Assembly (NCBI GenBank): GCA_000621425.1
Contig: JHYJ01000010.1
Span: forward strand, 62,001 to 126,000
From: Lachnospiraceae bacterium AB2028
Lineage (GTDB): Bacteria > Bacillota > Clostridia > Lachnospirales > Lachnospiraceae
Direction of reading: 5' to 3'
Length of the DNA: 64,000 nt
Part shown: piece after piece, positions 16,655 to 26,028 of the stretch
How positions within the stretch are numbered: position 1 is the stretch's first letter
Layout: each line of letters starts with the position of its first letter
Notes under the pieces: model-generated
What the model was told of the DNA's origin: nothing
The model's input: only the letters and a program-made list of their open reading frames with translations
Databases searched by the model: none
Translations under genes and position numbers: made by a program

Positions 16655-16683
16655 TTGGCGAGCTATTCATAGTGTGCTATAAT
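16655..16683 (+). promoter_or_regulatory. Extended -10 promoter of the GntR gene
   Basis: TTGGCG (16655-16660) and TATAAT (16678-16683) are 17 bp apart, and TG at 16675-16676 gives an extended -10 element. Transcription would begin near 16690, about 67 bp before the GntR start codon. Confidence 0.65.
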
Positions 16684-16756
16684 TAATGAACGAGGGGCAT
16701 AACAGTATAGGGACTGCATCAGTTTTGTTGTTCCTTATGAAGAAGGGGGGATATGT

Positions 16757-17425
16757 ATGGCTGAGAAACTCAAGCTGGAACTGGACGAATCCACACCATT
16801 GCGCGATGTGGTATACAATACTTTGCGGCATGCGATACTCGCAAACCAGCTGCCGCCGGGAACCAGACTTTACGAGGTACATCTGGCAGACGAGTTGGGC
16901 GTCAGCCGCACCCCGGTAAGGGAAGCCATCCAGAAACTGGAACGTGACGGCCTGGTAGTCATGAGGGCCAAACGCGGCGCGGAAGTAGCATCCATAACAC
17001 TTACGCAGATGCGTGATGTTCTCGAACTCAGAATGATACTGGATGCTTTGGCTGCTGAACTAGCCTGTGAAAGGGCAACAGATGAAGATATAGCTGCAAT
17101 AGAAGAATCAGATGTACAGTTCAGAGAGGCACTTAAAGAAGGAAACATTCATACAATAATAGAGAAAGATACTCTTTTCCACGGCACCATCTCTGCCGCA
17201 TCCCACAACAGAAAGCTGCAGGAGATAAACCGTGATATGGAAGACCAGGTAAACCGCTACAGGTACGAGACCATAAAGCATTTTTCCGATCACACTCGTC
17301 TGGTAAAAGAACACAGCGATATTTTCGAAGCCATAAAGGCACATGATAAGGAAAAAGCGGCGGCAACAGCACGTTCGCACATATCCTGGCAGATGGACTC
17401 CTTCCTTAAGAATCTTTCTGACTAA
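16757..17425 (+). CDS. GntR-family transcriptional regulator, FadR/FCD subfamily
   Basis: A 222-residue regulator. Residues 10-77 are the winged helix (LRDVVYNTLRHAIL; DELGVSRTPVREAIQKLERD; GLVVMRAKRGAEV). Residues 85-215 are an all-helical FCD ligand domain with the expected metal-site histidines (FHGTISAASHN and a later EHSDIFEAI). The ribosome site AAGGGGGG precedes the ATG. Ligands of this subfamily are usually small organic acids; none can be assigned here. It is followed at 19 bp by the DUF1934 gene, and the plus-strand pair ends at a bidirectional terminator. Confidence 0.92.
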   Translation: MAEKLKLELDESTPLRDVVYNTLRHAILANQLPPGTRLYEVHLADELGVSRTPVREAIQKLERDGLVVMRAKRGAEVASITLTQMRDVLELRMILDALAAELACERATDEDIAAIEESDVQFREALKEGNIHTIIEKDTLFHGTISAASHNRKLQEINRDMEDQVNRYRYETIKHFSDHTRLVKEHSDIFEAIKAHDKEKAAATARSHISWQMDSFLKNLSD

Positions 17426-17444
17426 AATATTTGAAAGGGAAACA

Positions 17445-17897
17445 ATGACCAGAGATGTTTTGATTTCATTGAAGGGACTGCAATATCAAGGCCCCGACAA
17501 CGAGCAGGGCAATGCGGAACTGATAGTGCCCGGAAAGTATTACATAAAAAAGGGCGTTAGATATCTCATATATGACGAACCCGATGAGATGGGGGACAAA
17601 ACCTGCCACACCATAATGAAAATATTTGATGACAGGATCGAAATCACTCGCAAGGGTTCCCTTTCGGTCAGCATGAATTTCCTGAAGGGCTGCAAGAACC
17701 AATGCAGCTACAAGACCATCATGGGCACCCTTATGGTAGGCATAGACACCACTGACATCATCATCAAACAGCCGGATGATGATACTATGAAGATTGACAT
17801 TCTTTACAACCTTGACCTTAATTATGCTTTCTATGCGGAATGCCATATGGAAATGGATATCAGGTCCAAGGATACAGCGGGAGCATTTTTCGCATAA
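17445..17897 (+). CDS. DUF1934 (YwiB-like) beta-barrel protein
   Basis: A 150-residue protein beginning MTRDVLISLKGLQYQ. An open frame continues 34 codons upstream inside the GntR gene, but the ATG at 17445 has GAAAGGGAAA ahead of it. The sequence shows alternating beta strands (RIEITRKGSLSVSMNF; MDIRSKDTAG) of the lipocalin-like YwiB fold. The biological role of the family is not settled. It shares the transcript of the GntR regulator. Confidence 0.85.
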   Translation: MTRDVLISLKGLQYQGPDNEQGNAELIVPGKYYIKKGVRYLIYDEPDEMGDKTCHTIMKIFDDRIEITRKGSLSVSMNFLKGCKNQCSYKTIMGTLMVGIDTTDIIIKQPDDDTMKIDILYNLDLNYAFYAECHMEMDIRSKDTAGAFFA

Positions 17898-17920
17898 GTG
17901 TATTAAATTTATATGACACA

Positions 17921-17947
17921 AAAAAACCGGTCTTCCGACCGGTTTTT
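17921..17947. terminator. Bidirectional rho-independent terminator
   Basis: AAAAAACCGGTC-ttcc-GACCGGTTTTT gives a GC stem flanked by A and T runs. It serves the plus-strand DUF1934 gene and the convergent minus-strand gene ending at 17967. Confidence 0.9.
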
Positions 17948-17966
17948 AATTTGCAATGAATTCAGA

Positions 17967-18446
17967 TTATTTTGAAGGCTTTGCTCCGGCTTTTTCCTGA
18001 GCCATTTCAACCGCACGCTTGAAAATATTCTTTTTCTTCTTCTGCTTTTCTGCAAGCTGCGTACCGTGAACGCCCTTAACTGCCGTGATATATGCTCCGC
18101 TTACGGTAGCCTTCACTTCCTTCTTTACGGGGATGCTGTCGAATATATCTTCGTCACAGAACATAGTCATGATCTGAGGACCGACTTTTACTTTTACTAC
18201 AGGAACTTTTACGCCCCTTGATATCCAAGGCACCTGCTTGATCACAGACTCCGGAAGCTTGGTATCCTTAAGTTTCATCTTTTTCTTATCGATTATAAGC
18301 ATGGAAACAGTCTGCTTATTGGCTTCCATCATGGCCTGCTGCTCTTCCTGCTTACCCTTCATTTTCTTTCCGGCAAAATAAAGTGCCACCATCGCACCTA
18401 TTGTAACTACCAGTATAACTATCGTAACTATAAGCTGGGGACTCAT
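17967..18446 (-). CDS. Conserved single-helix membrane protein of unknown function
   Basis: A 159-residue protein starting MSPQLIVTIVIL. The ATG at 18446 has a perfect AGGAGG seven bases upstream, so the longer open frame is rejected. One N-terminal helix (about residues 4-25) is followed by KKMKGKQEEQQ and a small cytoplasmic beta-rich domain (GVKVPVVKVKVGPQIMT...). The basic C-terminal tail (QKKKKNIFKRAVE) could touch membrane or nucleic acid. It resembles conserved Lachnospiraceae hypothetical proteins. It lies just downstream of ispE on the same strand. Confidence 0.75.
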   Translation of the reverse strand: MSPQLIVTIVILVVTIGAMVALYFAGKKMKGKQEEQQAMMEANKQTVSMLIIDKKKMKLKDTKLPESVIKQVPWISRGVKVPVVKVKVGPQIMTMFCDEDIFDSIPVKKEVKATVSGAYITAVKGVHGTQLAEKQKKKKNIFKRAVEMAQEKAGAKPSK

Positions 18447-18570
18447 CAAAAACCTCCTGTAATGCCGACACTTACAATTCACGTACTGTCAGGCTTTCAT
18501 CCTGTCTATATAAACAACAACATTCTACCATCTAATGTACAGATAAATCAATTATAAATAGTTAATCACC

Positions 18571-19500
18571 CTATCCGCGCAGTTTTCCCCGGTATATGAA
18601 AATATCCGGAAAACGCTTCCTAAGTGCATTTTCGCTCTCCGACGCAGAAACTTCATCCTTATATAAGGCAAAAACTGAGGGGCCGCTTCCGCTCATAAGG
18701 GCACCTGCCGCTCCTGACTCAAGCATTGCCTTCCTTATATCAGCTATAACCGTATGGCTTTCTTCCGTCATGGGAGCAAAGACGTTTCCTAAGAAAGGAA
18801 GCAAGCTATCAGCCACATCTGCTGTTTCGCGCTGTTCCATATTTTCTATAATAGCTACAAGACCGTCCGTATCGGGATGCTCAAGTGTGCCTGCTTCCAG
18901 CTCCTTATCCAGCTTTGCATAACCTTCTGCCGTGGATACAGCCACATCAGGCTTTGCTATGATAACCGGAATAGCCGGAAGGCTGGGTAGTTCAGTCATC
19001 TTCTCGCCTATGCCTTCGCACAGAACAGTTCCACCCTTTATGCAGAAAGGCACATCTGCACCAATGGTCTTACCTATGGCGCACAGTTCTTCCGTCGTAA
19101 ATCCAAAGCTGCAGGCTTCATTTATCCCCACAAGAGCAGCTGCCGCATCCGTACTGCCTCCGGCAAGGCCTGCTGCCGCAGGTATCCTTTTCTTCAGATT
19201 AATGCGTACGCCAGGAACCTTATGCCCCCTGCTTTCTGCTTCTGTAAGGATCGCCTTTGCAGCCCTGTATGCGATGTTCTTTTCATTACAGGGAATCAGG
19301 TCGTGCCCTGCCGCAGACAGTCCCTGACATTCACTTTCAACCGTAAGTACTATTCCCGGCTCATCAAGTTTTTCCACCGTCACTTCATCGCAGAGATCCA
19401 CCTGCTGCATGACAGACTTTATGGTATGGTATCCGTCCGGCAGCCTCCCGGTGACATCAAGGGTGATATTTATTTTTGCACAGGCATTAAATTTTCCCAT
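18571..19500 (-). CDS. ispE: 4-diphosphocytidyl-2-C-methyl-D-erythritol kinase
   Basis: A 309-residue GHMP kinase that phosphorylates CDP-methylerythritol in the MEP isoprenoid pathway. The N-terminus ACAKINITLDV-GRLPDGYH is diagnostic. The ATP loop is PAAAGLAGGSTDAAAAL and the third GHMP motif is MSGSGPSVFALY. Length is normal for IspE. The ribosome site is GGAGGG. It lies 28 bp downstream of the GLUG-repeat gene on the same strand but is unlikely to be functionally linked to it. Confidence 0.96.
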   Translation of the reverse strand: MGKFNACAKINITLDVTGRLPDGYHTIKSVMQQVDLCDEVTVEKLDEPGIVLTVESECQGLSAAGHDLIPCNEKNIAYRAAKAILTEAESRGHKVPGVRINLKKRIPAAAGLAGGSTDAAAALVGINEACSFGFTTEELCAIGKTIGADVPFCIKGGTVLCEGIGEKMTELPSLPAIPVIIAKPDVAVSTAEGYAKLDKELEAGTLEHPDTDGLVAIIENMEQRETADVADSLLPFLGNVFAPMTEESHTVIADIRKAMLESGAAGALMSGSGPSVFALYKDEVSASESENALRKRFPDIFIYRGKLRG

Positions 19501-19528
19501 CTGTTATGCCCTCCACTGGTGAGCTGTC

Positions 19529-22500
19529 TTACTTAGCCTTATTCTTACGCTTCTTCTTGATCCGCAGTACCACGAACACTATAACTGCGATAACCACTAT
19601 GCCGGATCCGGCAACAATGCCAATAAGCTTGTAATTATATTCATGGACGATACAGTAAAGCGGATATTCCGTCGGCATATCCAGTTCTAAGTACGATCCC
19701 ATTGCCACAAATTCACAAGGCTCCCATCCTGATCCGTTGAACTTATATACGCTTACATTCTTGCCATAAGGATTCAGGATTCTCAATACAGCCTTTACCT
19801 GCGAACCGTCCTCATCCATGCCGCTGCTGCCAGTCAGTTCTACGGCATATACAAGCTGCTCGATATAAGGCAGCTTACGTGATTCACCCAGATCTGCTAC
19901 AGCCCCATTGAATGCATGGAGCTCTGCGTCCTCGTCAAACTGTCCGCTTACCAAAGCCAAAGCCCGGTTTGAAGATGCGCTTTCACGCTCTTTGCTCTCA
20001 ACGGTGGTCACATTTTTCTTATATGTTGCTATTATTACCAGGTTACCGTCTATGGTATCAGTATCAAGCTCTGACCAGGTTCCGTAATATCCGTCCTTGG
20101 CAGGTATATCAGGATACTCTATCAGATCCACGCTGTCGCTGAACTTAAGTGCCTGAGTGCCTATTTCCCTGAGATCCTCATCTTCATCTTCGTCCACATT
20201 CTCATCAACAAAGAAACGCACTGTCAGGTTTCGGAAATCCGGAGGACAGTTACCCATCTTGAGCAGTTCCTCGTAGCTTATTCTTTCAGCAGCTCCTACA
20301 TAGTTAATGTTATCAATACCGAAAAGATCCGCACTTACGTAATAGTTAAGGGTGACATTCTCAAGCATAAGCTCTTCCGTGTCATCGCTTATCTCTATCT
20401 GTCCGGCGATAGCTCCGCACTTTCCGCTCTGTGTAAGAATATGTGGCATTGCATAGCAGGATGAAATGGTGGTACCGTAACCTGTTATGCCGCCGATATA
20501 GTCCTCGCCTTCAAGGGTGCAGAGTGAATAGCAGCCTTTTATCACAGAAAGCGACTGACCGGCCACGCCGCCTACATAGCTTCCGCCGGAACTCTTTACA
20601 GGACCATATGACGAGCATCCGTTTATGATACCCTGCCTCATGAAACCTGCTATGCCGCCGGCACCGTCATTCTTTGCAGTTACATAGCCATGATTGATGC
20701 AGTTGTGAAGGATGTTCCTTGTGGTATACCTTCCACCCAGTTCTGTCTCAACAGTACCTGCAGCATTCTCCTCGGGATCATTTTCATCAATAGCCATGGA
20801 GCCGGTTATACCGCCTACATTTATGTCTCCGTTTATGCTGCCGTAATTAACATTTGAAGAAACCTTGCCGTCAACGGCTTTCAGAAGCGTCTCTTCCGAG
20901 ACGTCACTATAGTATTCCTCAATACCACCTTCCATACGGGTAAGGTCGTCATTTATTATGTTGTAAATATGATCCAGCTGATCGTTTATGTTCCGAAGAT
21001 CATCGTTTACTGTAGAGGGATAGTCATCAGCATGCTCTGAAAGCTGACTCATGATATCACTAATCTGGTGCATCTGGGCGTTGAGAGTATCCGCATCATC
21101 CTCCACGCTCCTGCTGATGCCCACCAGCTCAAGCTCTTTTTCAGCATTCAGGTAAGTAACTATGTCATCCACGCCTTCCTGGGCAACATCCGCACTCTTC
21201 TTTGCCCTGTCCGCAGCATCCGATGCATCGTCTATTGCATCAGAAGCATCATCCACACCGTCAGAAGCATAATTAGCGTATACCCTTGAAAGTATAAGAG
21301 CCGATGCCGCTATGCTGGATATTGCATCCGTTTCCTTTGTATAGGCTCCCATAAGGACGGTAAGGTCATTAACCAGCTTACCCCTGTCTTCTGCAGCAGC
21401 CGGATCCGTCCACAGGCTTGACGGATTGTTCTTATATCTTTCAGTAATTTCAGAAATCTCGTTTGACTTTTCTTCCGTTAGGGCAGCCTGCTCATTCATG
21501 ATCTTGCGCTGGGCATCTATGTTATCCTGCTCACGCTCCACGGTCTTTTTGTCTTCACCATTAAAATCATTAATACCGTTTAATGCATCACTTAAATCGT
21601 CCAGGGCCTTATTCAGATCATCCACATCCTTGCTTGCGGCATTCACATTGTCCACAACCTTCGGAGACATTTCCATGACCTGGTCTGCCCTGTCGCCCAG
21701 GTCATTTATGGTATCTGTGTTTGTATTGACATAGTCCTCCACGCCATTGCTGAGCGAATCCATAGTATCTACGGAAGCATCCGCTGTATCACGCAGAAGG
21801 TCAAAATCCGCACTGAGATTTGCATTACCTTCATCCATATCATCGTAAAGCTTGTCGATCATATCGTGCAGCTCTGTTACCGAAGTAGAAAGCGACTCAG
21901 TGGAATTCAGCTCCAGGAAAGGCTCCATCTGACCAACGATACCGCCCACATCCTTTCGGCCGTTTACTTCACCTTTGTTTGTGCAGCTTATAATTGTTCC
22001 GGACTGTCTTCCGGCTATGCCGCCCACATTATATCCTGCGTGGGGATAGCCGACAGTTCCTTGGTTCTCGCACCTTATTATCAAGCCCCTTGAAAAACCG
22101 GCTATACCACCGGTGTCCAGACCGCTCTGTATTTTTACTTCTTTTACGGACTGAAGCTTAAGCAGGTCCAGCACATCGCTGTTCATTTCATCTTCGCCGT
22201 TTATCCACTCAGCAGACTCATTAAGGGAGCCGTTATTCACGCAGGCAGAGACCATTCCGTAATTCTTTCCGCATATTCCGCCGGTAAAATAGTATCCGTT
22301 TACTGTAGCATTATTCTTACAGTCAATTATGTCGCCGTTTGCCTCATTGATTCCGGCTATGCCTCCGGTTACGGACTTGCCTTCCACACGTCCCATGAAT
22401 TCGCAGTTTATTACCCGGCCCCTGTTTATGCCGACTATTCCGCCGGTCACCTGCATTTCGCCTGTAGCTAATATGGTACCGGCGATATTCATATTGCTGA

Positions 22501-23005
22501 CTATGGCATCATCACCGAGATAGCGGAAGAATCCGGTTACATAGCCGTCTCCACCGTACACATAGCCGTTTATCTTGTGTCCGTTTCCGTCAAAAATACC
22601 ATTGAAATAAGGTATGCATGTAAAATCCGAACCTGTAAGGGATATGTCTGCGGTCAGCACTACTTCCTTGTCATCAGACCAGGTATCATCGTGGCAGTTT
22701 TCAGAAAGATCACGCAGCTCAGACAGTGACGCAATTTCTATGCGCTCCCTTTTCTCTGCTTTAGCCTCATTTTCTGAAAGATCGTTTTCAGAAGCAGCGC
22801 CTTCATTATCATCACTATCGTCTTCGTCTTCTTCTTCATCCTCTGCATCCGGGTCATACTCGGTATACCCCTCCGGTATTCCATGTGACGCAGACACTGT
22901 CAGGGCATCAAAAGTAATATTTGCGCACAGGACAATTACCATAAGTATTGTAACTATACGGGAAAGCGATATTTTATTTTCAAAATCTAAACTAAATCTT
23001 CTCAT
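19529..23005 (-). CDS. Large GLUG-repeat and coiled-coil membrane-anchored protein
   Basis: An 1158-residue protein. An N-terminal hydrophobic helix (about 13-35) is followed by an acidic stretch (about 50-80), then a repeat region (about 130-360) of GLUG-type units such as VTGGIVGINRGRVINCEF and FTGGICGKNYGMVSACVN. A long coiled coil (about 365-690) carries many Asp/Ser/Ala heptads. A second GLUG block (about 720-890) comes next, then a C-terminal beta domain and a final helix (LIGIVAGSGIVVIAVIVFVV) with a KKKRKNK tail. Most of it is therefore extracytoplasmic, held at both ends. Its ATG overlaps the stop of the MMPL transporter gene by 4 bp, so the two are translated together. Function unknown; the context suggests a surface partner of the transporter. 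Confidence 0.82.
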   Translation of the reverse strand: MRRFSLDFENKISLSRIVTILMVIVLCANITFDALTVSASHGIPEGYTEYDPDAEDEEEDEDDSDDNEGAASENDLSENEAKAEKRERIEIASLSELRDLSENCHDDTWSDDKEVVLTADISLTGSDFTCIPYFNGIFDGNGHKINGYVYGGDGYVTGFFRYLGDDAIVSNMNIAGTILATGEMQVTGGIVGINRGRVINCEFMGRVEGKSVTGGIAGINEANGDIIDCKNNATVNGYYFTGGICGKNYGMVSACVNNGSLNESAEWINGEDEMNSDVLDLLKLQSVKEVKIQSGLDTGGIAGFSRGLIIRCENQGTVGYPHAGYNVGGIAGRQSGTIISCTNKGEVNGRKDVGGIVGQMEPFLELNSTESLSTSVTELHDMIDKLYDDMDEGNANLSADFDLLRDTADASVDTMDSLSNGVEDYVNTNTDTINDLGDRADQVMEMSPKVVDNVNAASKDVDDLNKALDDLSDALNGINDFNGEDKKTVEREQDNIDAQRKIMNEQAALTEEKSNEISEITERYKNNPSSLWTDPAAAEDRGKLVNDLTVLMGAYTKETDAISSIAASALILSRVYANYASDGVDDASDAIDDASDAADRAKKSADVAQEGVDDIVTYLNAEKELELVGISRSVEDDADTLNAQMHQISDIMSQLSEHADDYPSTVNDDLRNINDQLDHIYNIINDDLTRMEGGIEEYYSDVSEETLLKAVDGKVSSNVNYGSINGDINVGGITGSMAIDENDPEENAAGTVETELGGRYTTRNILHNCINHGYVTAKNDGAGGIAGFMRQGIINGCSSYGPVKSSGGSYVGGVAGQSLSVIKGCYSLCTLEGEDYIGGITGYGTTISSCYAMPHILTQSGKCGAIAGQIEISDDTEELMLENVTLNYYVSADLFGIDNINYVGAAERISYEELLKMGNCPPDFRNLTVRFFVDENVDEDEDEDLREIGTQALKFSDSVDLIEYPDIPAKDGYYGTWSELDTDTIDGNLVIIATYKKNVTTVESKERESASSNRALALVSGQFDEDAELHAFNGAVADLGESRKLPYIEQLVYAVELTGSSGMDEDGSQVKAVLRILNPYGKNVSVYKFNGSGWEPCEFVAMGSYLELDMPTEYPLYCIVHEYNYKLIGIVAGSGIVVIAVIVFVVLRIKKKRKNKAK

Positions 23006-25620
23006 GACTCTGCATCTCCTTTTCTATCAGATGCATCTGCCTGAGCAGTACTCTCAGACACTCCGTCATCATTTGCTGTTTCTTCCGCGACGGTCAGATC
23101 CTCAGTATCCGGGACTTCCACGCCTTCCGCAGTCCCCCCGTCATCCGGCAGGATCACATCCCCCGGCAGGAGATGTTCGGCTTCTTCCGGATCCACAACA
23201 GACATACCGCCCATGGATACGATGGCATTTACTTCGCCCTTTACCATGCCATGCATCTCACCTACAACAAAACCGTTTACCTGGCCACGCACCAGACCAT
23301 CGACCCTTACATAACCCCGTGCTCTGTCCAGCTTGATGGGAACCGACACTTTGAAGCTGGTCTTTTCTATTATCCGCTCACCAATAAGAAGGATCTGAGG
23401 CAGAACAAACATAACAAGTATGATGGAGATAATTGTTCCCTGCGACAGGTATTTTCCTATACCGCAGATGGAACCGTTGGAAGAAAGCCGTCCTATAAGC
23501 AGACCCGCAAACACCATCATGGATCCACTGGTTATTATGGTAGGGAAAGCAAAGTTCAGTGTCTCGATAACAGCTTCTTTCCTGTCCATTACTTTTCTGT
23601 TTTCCATAAACCGGCCTGCTATAACAATAGCGTAATCGATATTTGCACCCATCTGCACGGCACTGACTATCAGCTCACACATGAAGAACACATTATTCTG
23701 CTGCAGCGTCGGGGTCGCAAAGTTTATCCAGATGGCACCCTCTATGACTGCAATCAAAAGCAGAGGCATGCCCGCCGACATAAATGTAAAGAGCAGTACC
23801 GCCAGGACTATCAGTATGGAACCCACCGTTACTATGATATTATCCCTGGCGAATGTGTTTTTCAGGTCTCGCTGGCTGGTGGAATCACCTGTCAGTATTA
23901 TCTGGTCTTCCGGATAGTAAACCTCGCCTATCTCATGCATCCGGTCAAGAAAAGCGAAAGTCTCCTCGCCCTCCTGGGGAAGATCAATATACACCAGTAT
24001 CCTGCTGTATTCCTCACCCTCGAGCATGTTTCGCAGAACCAGCATAGTGTCGTGGGCTTTTTTCAGCCGGTCATATACATCATCATCAAGAGTTACATAG
24101 CCTTCCTGCACTTCGTCATACAGGAACATGATCACATCTATTAAGGGGATTGAATATGTACTGATGCCGTTTACCAGCTTGGCGTAATTTTCATCATTCA
24201 CCGCATAAGCTGTATACAGGAGCTCGGCAACTTCATAATCCACATCCATAAGTTCCGAGAACTCCCTGGCGGTGAGCTTATCTGTCAGGTTATGTCCCAT
24301 CAGCTTGGTATTGCCGAGACCCATACAATGGTCCACCTGGGGTTCACGCTCAAGATCGGCTATCAGCTTTTTTTCCGATTCATAATTTCCCTTAGGGAAA
24401 CACATAACCACGAAATTATTACGCCCAAAACTTTCCTCTATCAGCCCATCTGCTATCTGCACTTCATTCTTTATGGGCGTCTTCAGCAGTGAATATCCGA
24501 ATACGTATGGACATTTATTCTGAAGGAAGAAGGCCACTACCATAACAGCCAGGAATATGATGGGCACAAACTTTCTCGTTGCAAATGCGAATTTTCCGGC
24601 AAAATCGATCCTGGGTATGAAGCTCTTATGCTTAGTCTTGTCCATTAAAGGACCGAAAAGCATCAGCAGTCCCGGCATCAGCAGGAAAACCGACATAAGT
24701 GAAAAGAAGATACTCTTTATCAGACAGGTAGCAAGGTCGGAACCTATACCATACTGCATCATCATCATTGCCAGCAGGCCGCCGACAGTAGTAAGACAGC
24801 TGGAAGAGATTTCCGGTATCGCCTTGCTCAAGGCGACTATACAGGCCTCCCTTATTCCCAGAGTCTGATGTTCTTCCTTGTACCTGTTACAGAAAATAAC
24901 CGCATAGTCAACGGACAGTGCCAGCTGCAGGACTATGGTTACGGAATTGGACACGAAGGATATGGTTCCGAACTGGAAGTTGGTACCCGCAGAAAGCAGC
25001 GCAGCCGCAGCGAAAGTAATGAGCAGCACCGGCACTTCCGCATATGTCTGGGATGTAAGCAAAAGTACGATCAAAACTACGAGTACCGCTATGATACGGA
25101 TAGGCTTCATTTCCTCCGCCAGCAATGCAGCCTGGGGATCACCCATGGATGTGGAAACATAAACATCATAATCTGACAGACTCTCTTTTACCTTCTCCAG
25201 AGCCTCCAGCGCCTTATCATCATCGGATTTATAATTAAATGTAATGCTGTATAAAGCAGAGAAATTATTGTAGTGGTCTGTTGTTTCATTATAAGAAAGC
25301 ATAGCGATATCGCTGTTCTTCCTAAGTTCATCCGCGATATCGTTTGCCTTTTCCAGGTCAATATTCATGACCATTACCCTGGCAGTTCCATAGGTCACGA
25401 ACTGCTCGTCCATAAGATCCAGGCCCACACGGGTTTCCATGGAGTCAGGAAGGTATGCTGCCAGTGAGTTTTCTACCTTGGTCCAACTTGCCGAAATGGC
25501 ACAGAATATCATTCCTAATGCAAAAAGCAGGAAAAAAAGATTTCTCCTGTCCACTATGAAGGTGGCGACCTTCAGCATCGGGCTTTGTTTAGTGACCTGT
25601 TCGGTTTCTTCGGGTTCCAT
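23002..25620 (-). CDS. MMPL/RND-family transporter with C-terminal repeat tail
   Basis: An 872-residue transporter with the duplicated RND plan: helix 1, a large outer domain, five helices, a further helix, a second outer domain and five helices. Typical stretches are ADIIDYAIV-like segments (LALSVDYAVIFCNRYKEE; MGANIDYAIVIAGRFMEN). Such proteins export lipids or amphiphiles using the proton gradient. After the last helix, residues 772-801 are a short repeat with G and V every few residues (VDGLVRGQVNGFVVGEMHGM), reminiscent of a beta-solenoid, then a 70-residue acidic tail. It is translationally coupled to the GLUG protein. Substrate not predictable. Confidence 0.85.
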   Translation of the reverse strand: MEPEETEQVTKQSPMLKVATFIVDRRNLFFLLFALGMIFCAISASWTKVENSLAAYLPDSMETRVGLDLMDEQFVTYGTARVMVMNIDLEKANDIADELRKNSDIAMLSYNETTDHYNNFSALYSITFNYKSDDDKALEALEKVKESLSDYDVYVSTSMGDPQAALLAEEMKPIRIIAVLVVLIVLLLTSQTYAEVPVLLITFAAAALLSAGTNFQFGTISFVSNSVTIVLQLALSVDYAVIFCNRYKEEHQTLGIREACIVALSKAIPEISSSCLTTVGGLLAMMMMQYGIGSDLATCLIKSIFFSLMSVFLLMPGLLMLFGPLMDKTKHKSFIPRIDFAGKFAFATRKFVPIIFLAVMVVAFFLQNKCPYVFGYSLLKTPIKNEVQIADGLIEESFGRNNFVVMCFPKGNYESEKKLIADLEREPQVDHCMGLGNTKLMGHNLTDKLTAREFSELMDVDYEVAELLYTAYAVNDENYAKLVNGISTYSIPLIDVIMFLYDEVQEGYVTLDDDVYDRLKKAHDTMLVLRNMLEGEEYSRILVYIDLPQEGEETFAFLDRMHEIGEVYYPEDQIILTGDSTSQRDLKNTFARDNIIVTVGSILIVLAVLLFTFMSAGMPLLLIAVIEGAIWINFATPTLQQNNVFFMCELIVSAVQMGANIDYAIVIAGRFMENRKVMDRKEAVIETLNFAFPTIITSGSMMVFAGLLIGRLSSNGSICGIGKYLSQGTIISIILVMFVLPQILLIGERIIEKTSFKVSVPIKLDRARGYVRVDGLVRGQVNGFVVGEMHGMVKGEVNAIVSMGGMSVVDPEEAEHLLPGDVILPDDGGTAEGVEVPDTEDLTVAEETANDDGVSESTAQADASDRKGDAES

Positions 25621-25653
25621 TAATGTATCAATCCTCTTTTCTGTTTATAATTA

Positions 25654-25924
25654 CTCAAACTTCCCACACCGATAGCTCACCTGCCGGTGGGGTCGTTCGC
25701 CAAGCAGTTCTTACGGAAATGCCCAAGTATATGGCATCCGTCCGGAACCGTTCACACGCTACATCCATGTAGCGTTGTTCACTCTATCAAGCTGTCACGC
25801 TGCTTTTGCGTGACAGCCACCCATCACATGGCGGATAGTTCCTAATGAGTCTATGCATTTCCGAGAACTGCTGAGGCTCACTTTACACCGTCAGGCGAGT
25901 CTATACGGTGTGGGAAGTCTTTAC
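25654..25924. mobile_element. MITE-like element with terminal inverted repeats (about 270 bp)
   Basis: The ends are inverted copies: CAAACTTCCCACACCG at 25656-25671 and CGGTGTGGGAAG at 25906-25917, continuing inward for about 33 bp with similarity (..CTCACCTGCCGGTG against ..CTCGCCTGACGGTG). Inside lie two perfect hairpins, CGCTACAT-cc-ATGTAGCG and GCTGTCACGC-tgcttt-GCGTGACAGC. No transposase is encoded. The ends match the 126-bp element at 39622-39747 and the fragment at 62013-62046. No target duplication is evident. It occupies most of the gap 25621-26028; in the remaining 104 bp I see nothing assignable. Confidence 0.75.
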
Positions 25925-26028
25925 AATTCACTCTTTCGCTGCTGACCCAGTCGCTTGCTACCGAATTGGAACATACAGCCCCCCGATGAACTTACATAGT
26001 GATAGTAACTTAAGAAGTCATACCACAT

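Noticed and set aside
22614-24144. Long plus-strand frames of 240 and 323 residues
   Set aside because: Both are antisense to the GLUG and MMPL genes and have low-complexity or Tyr/His-rich composition typical of shadow frames.
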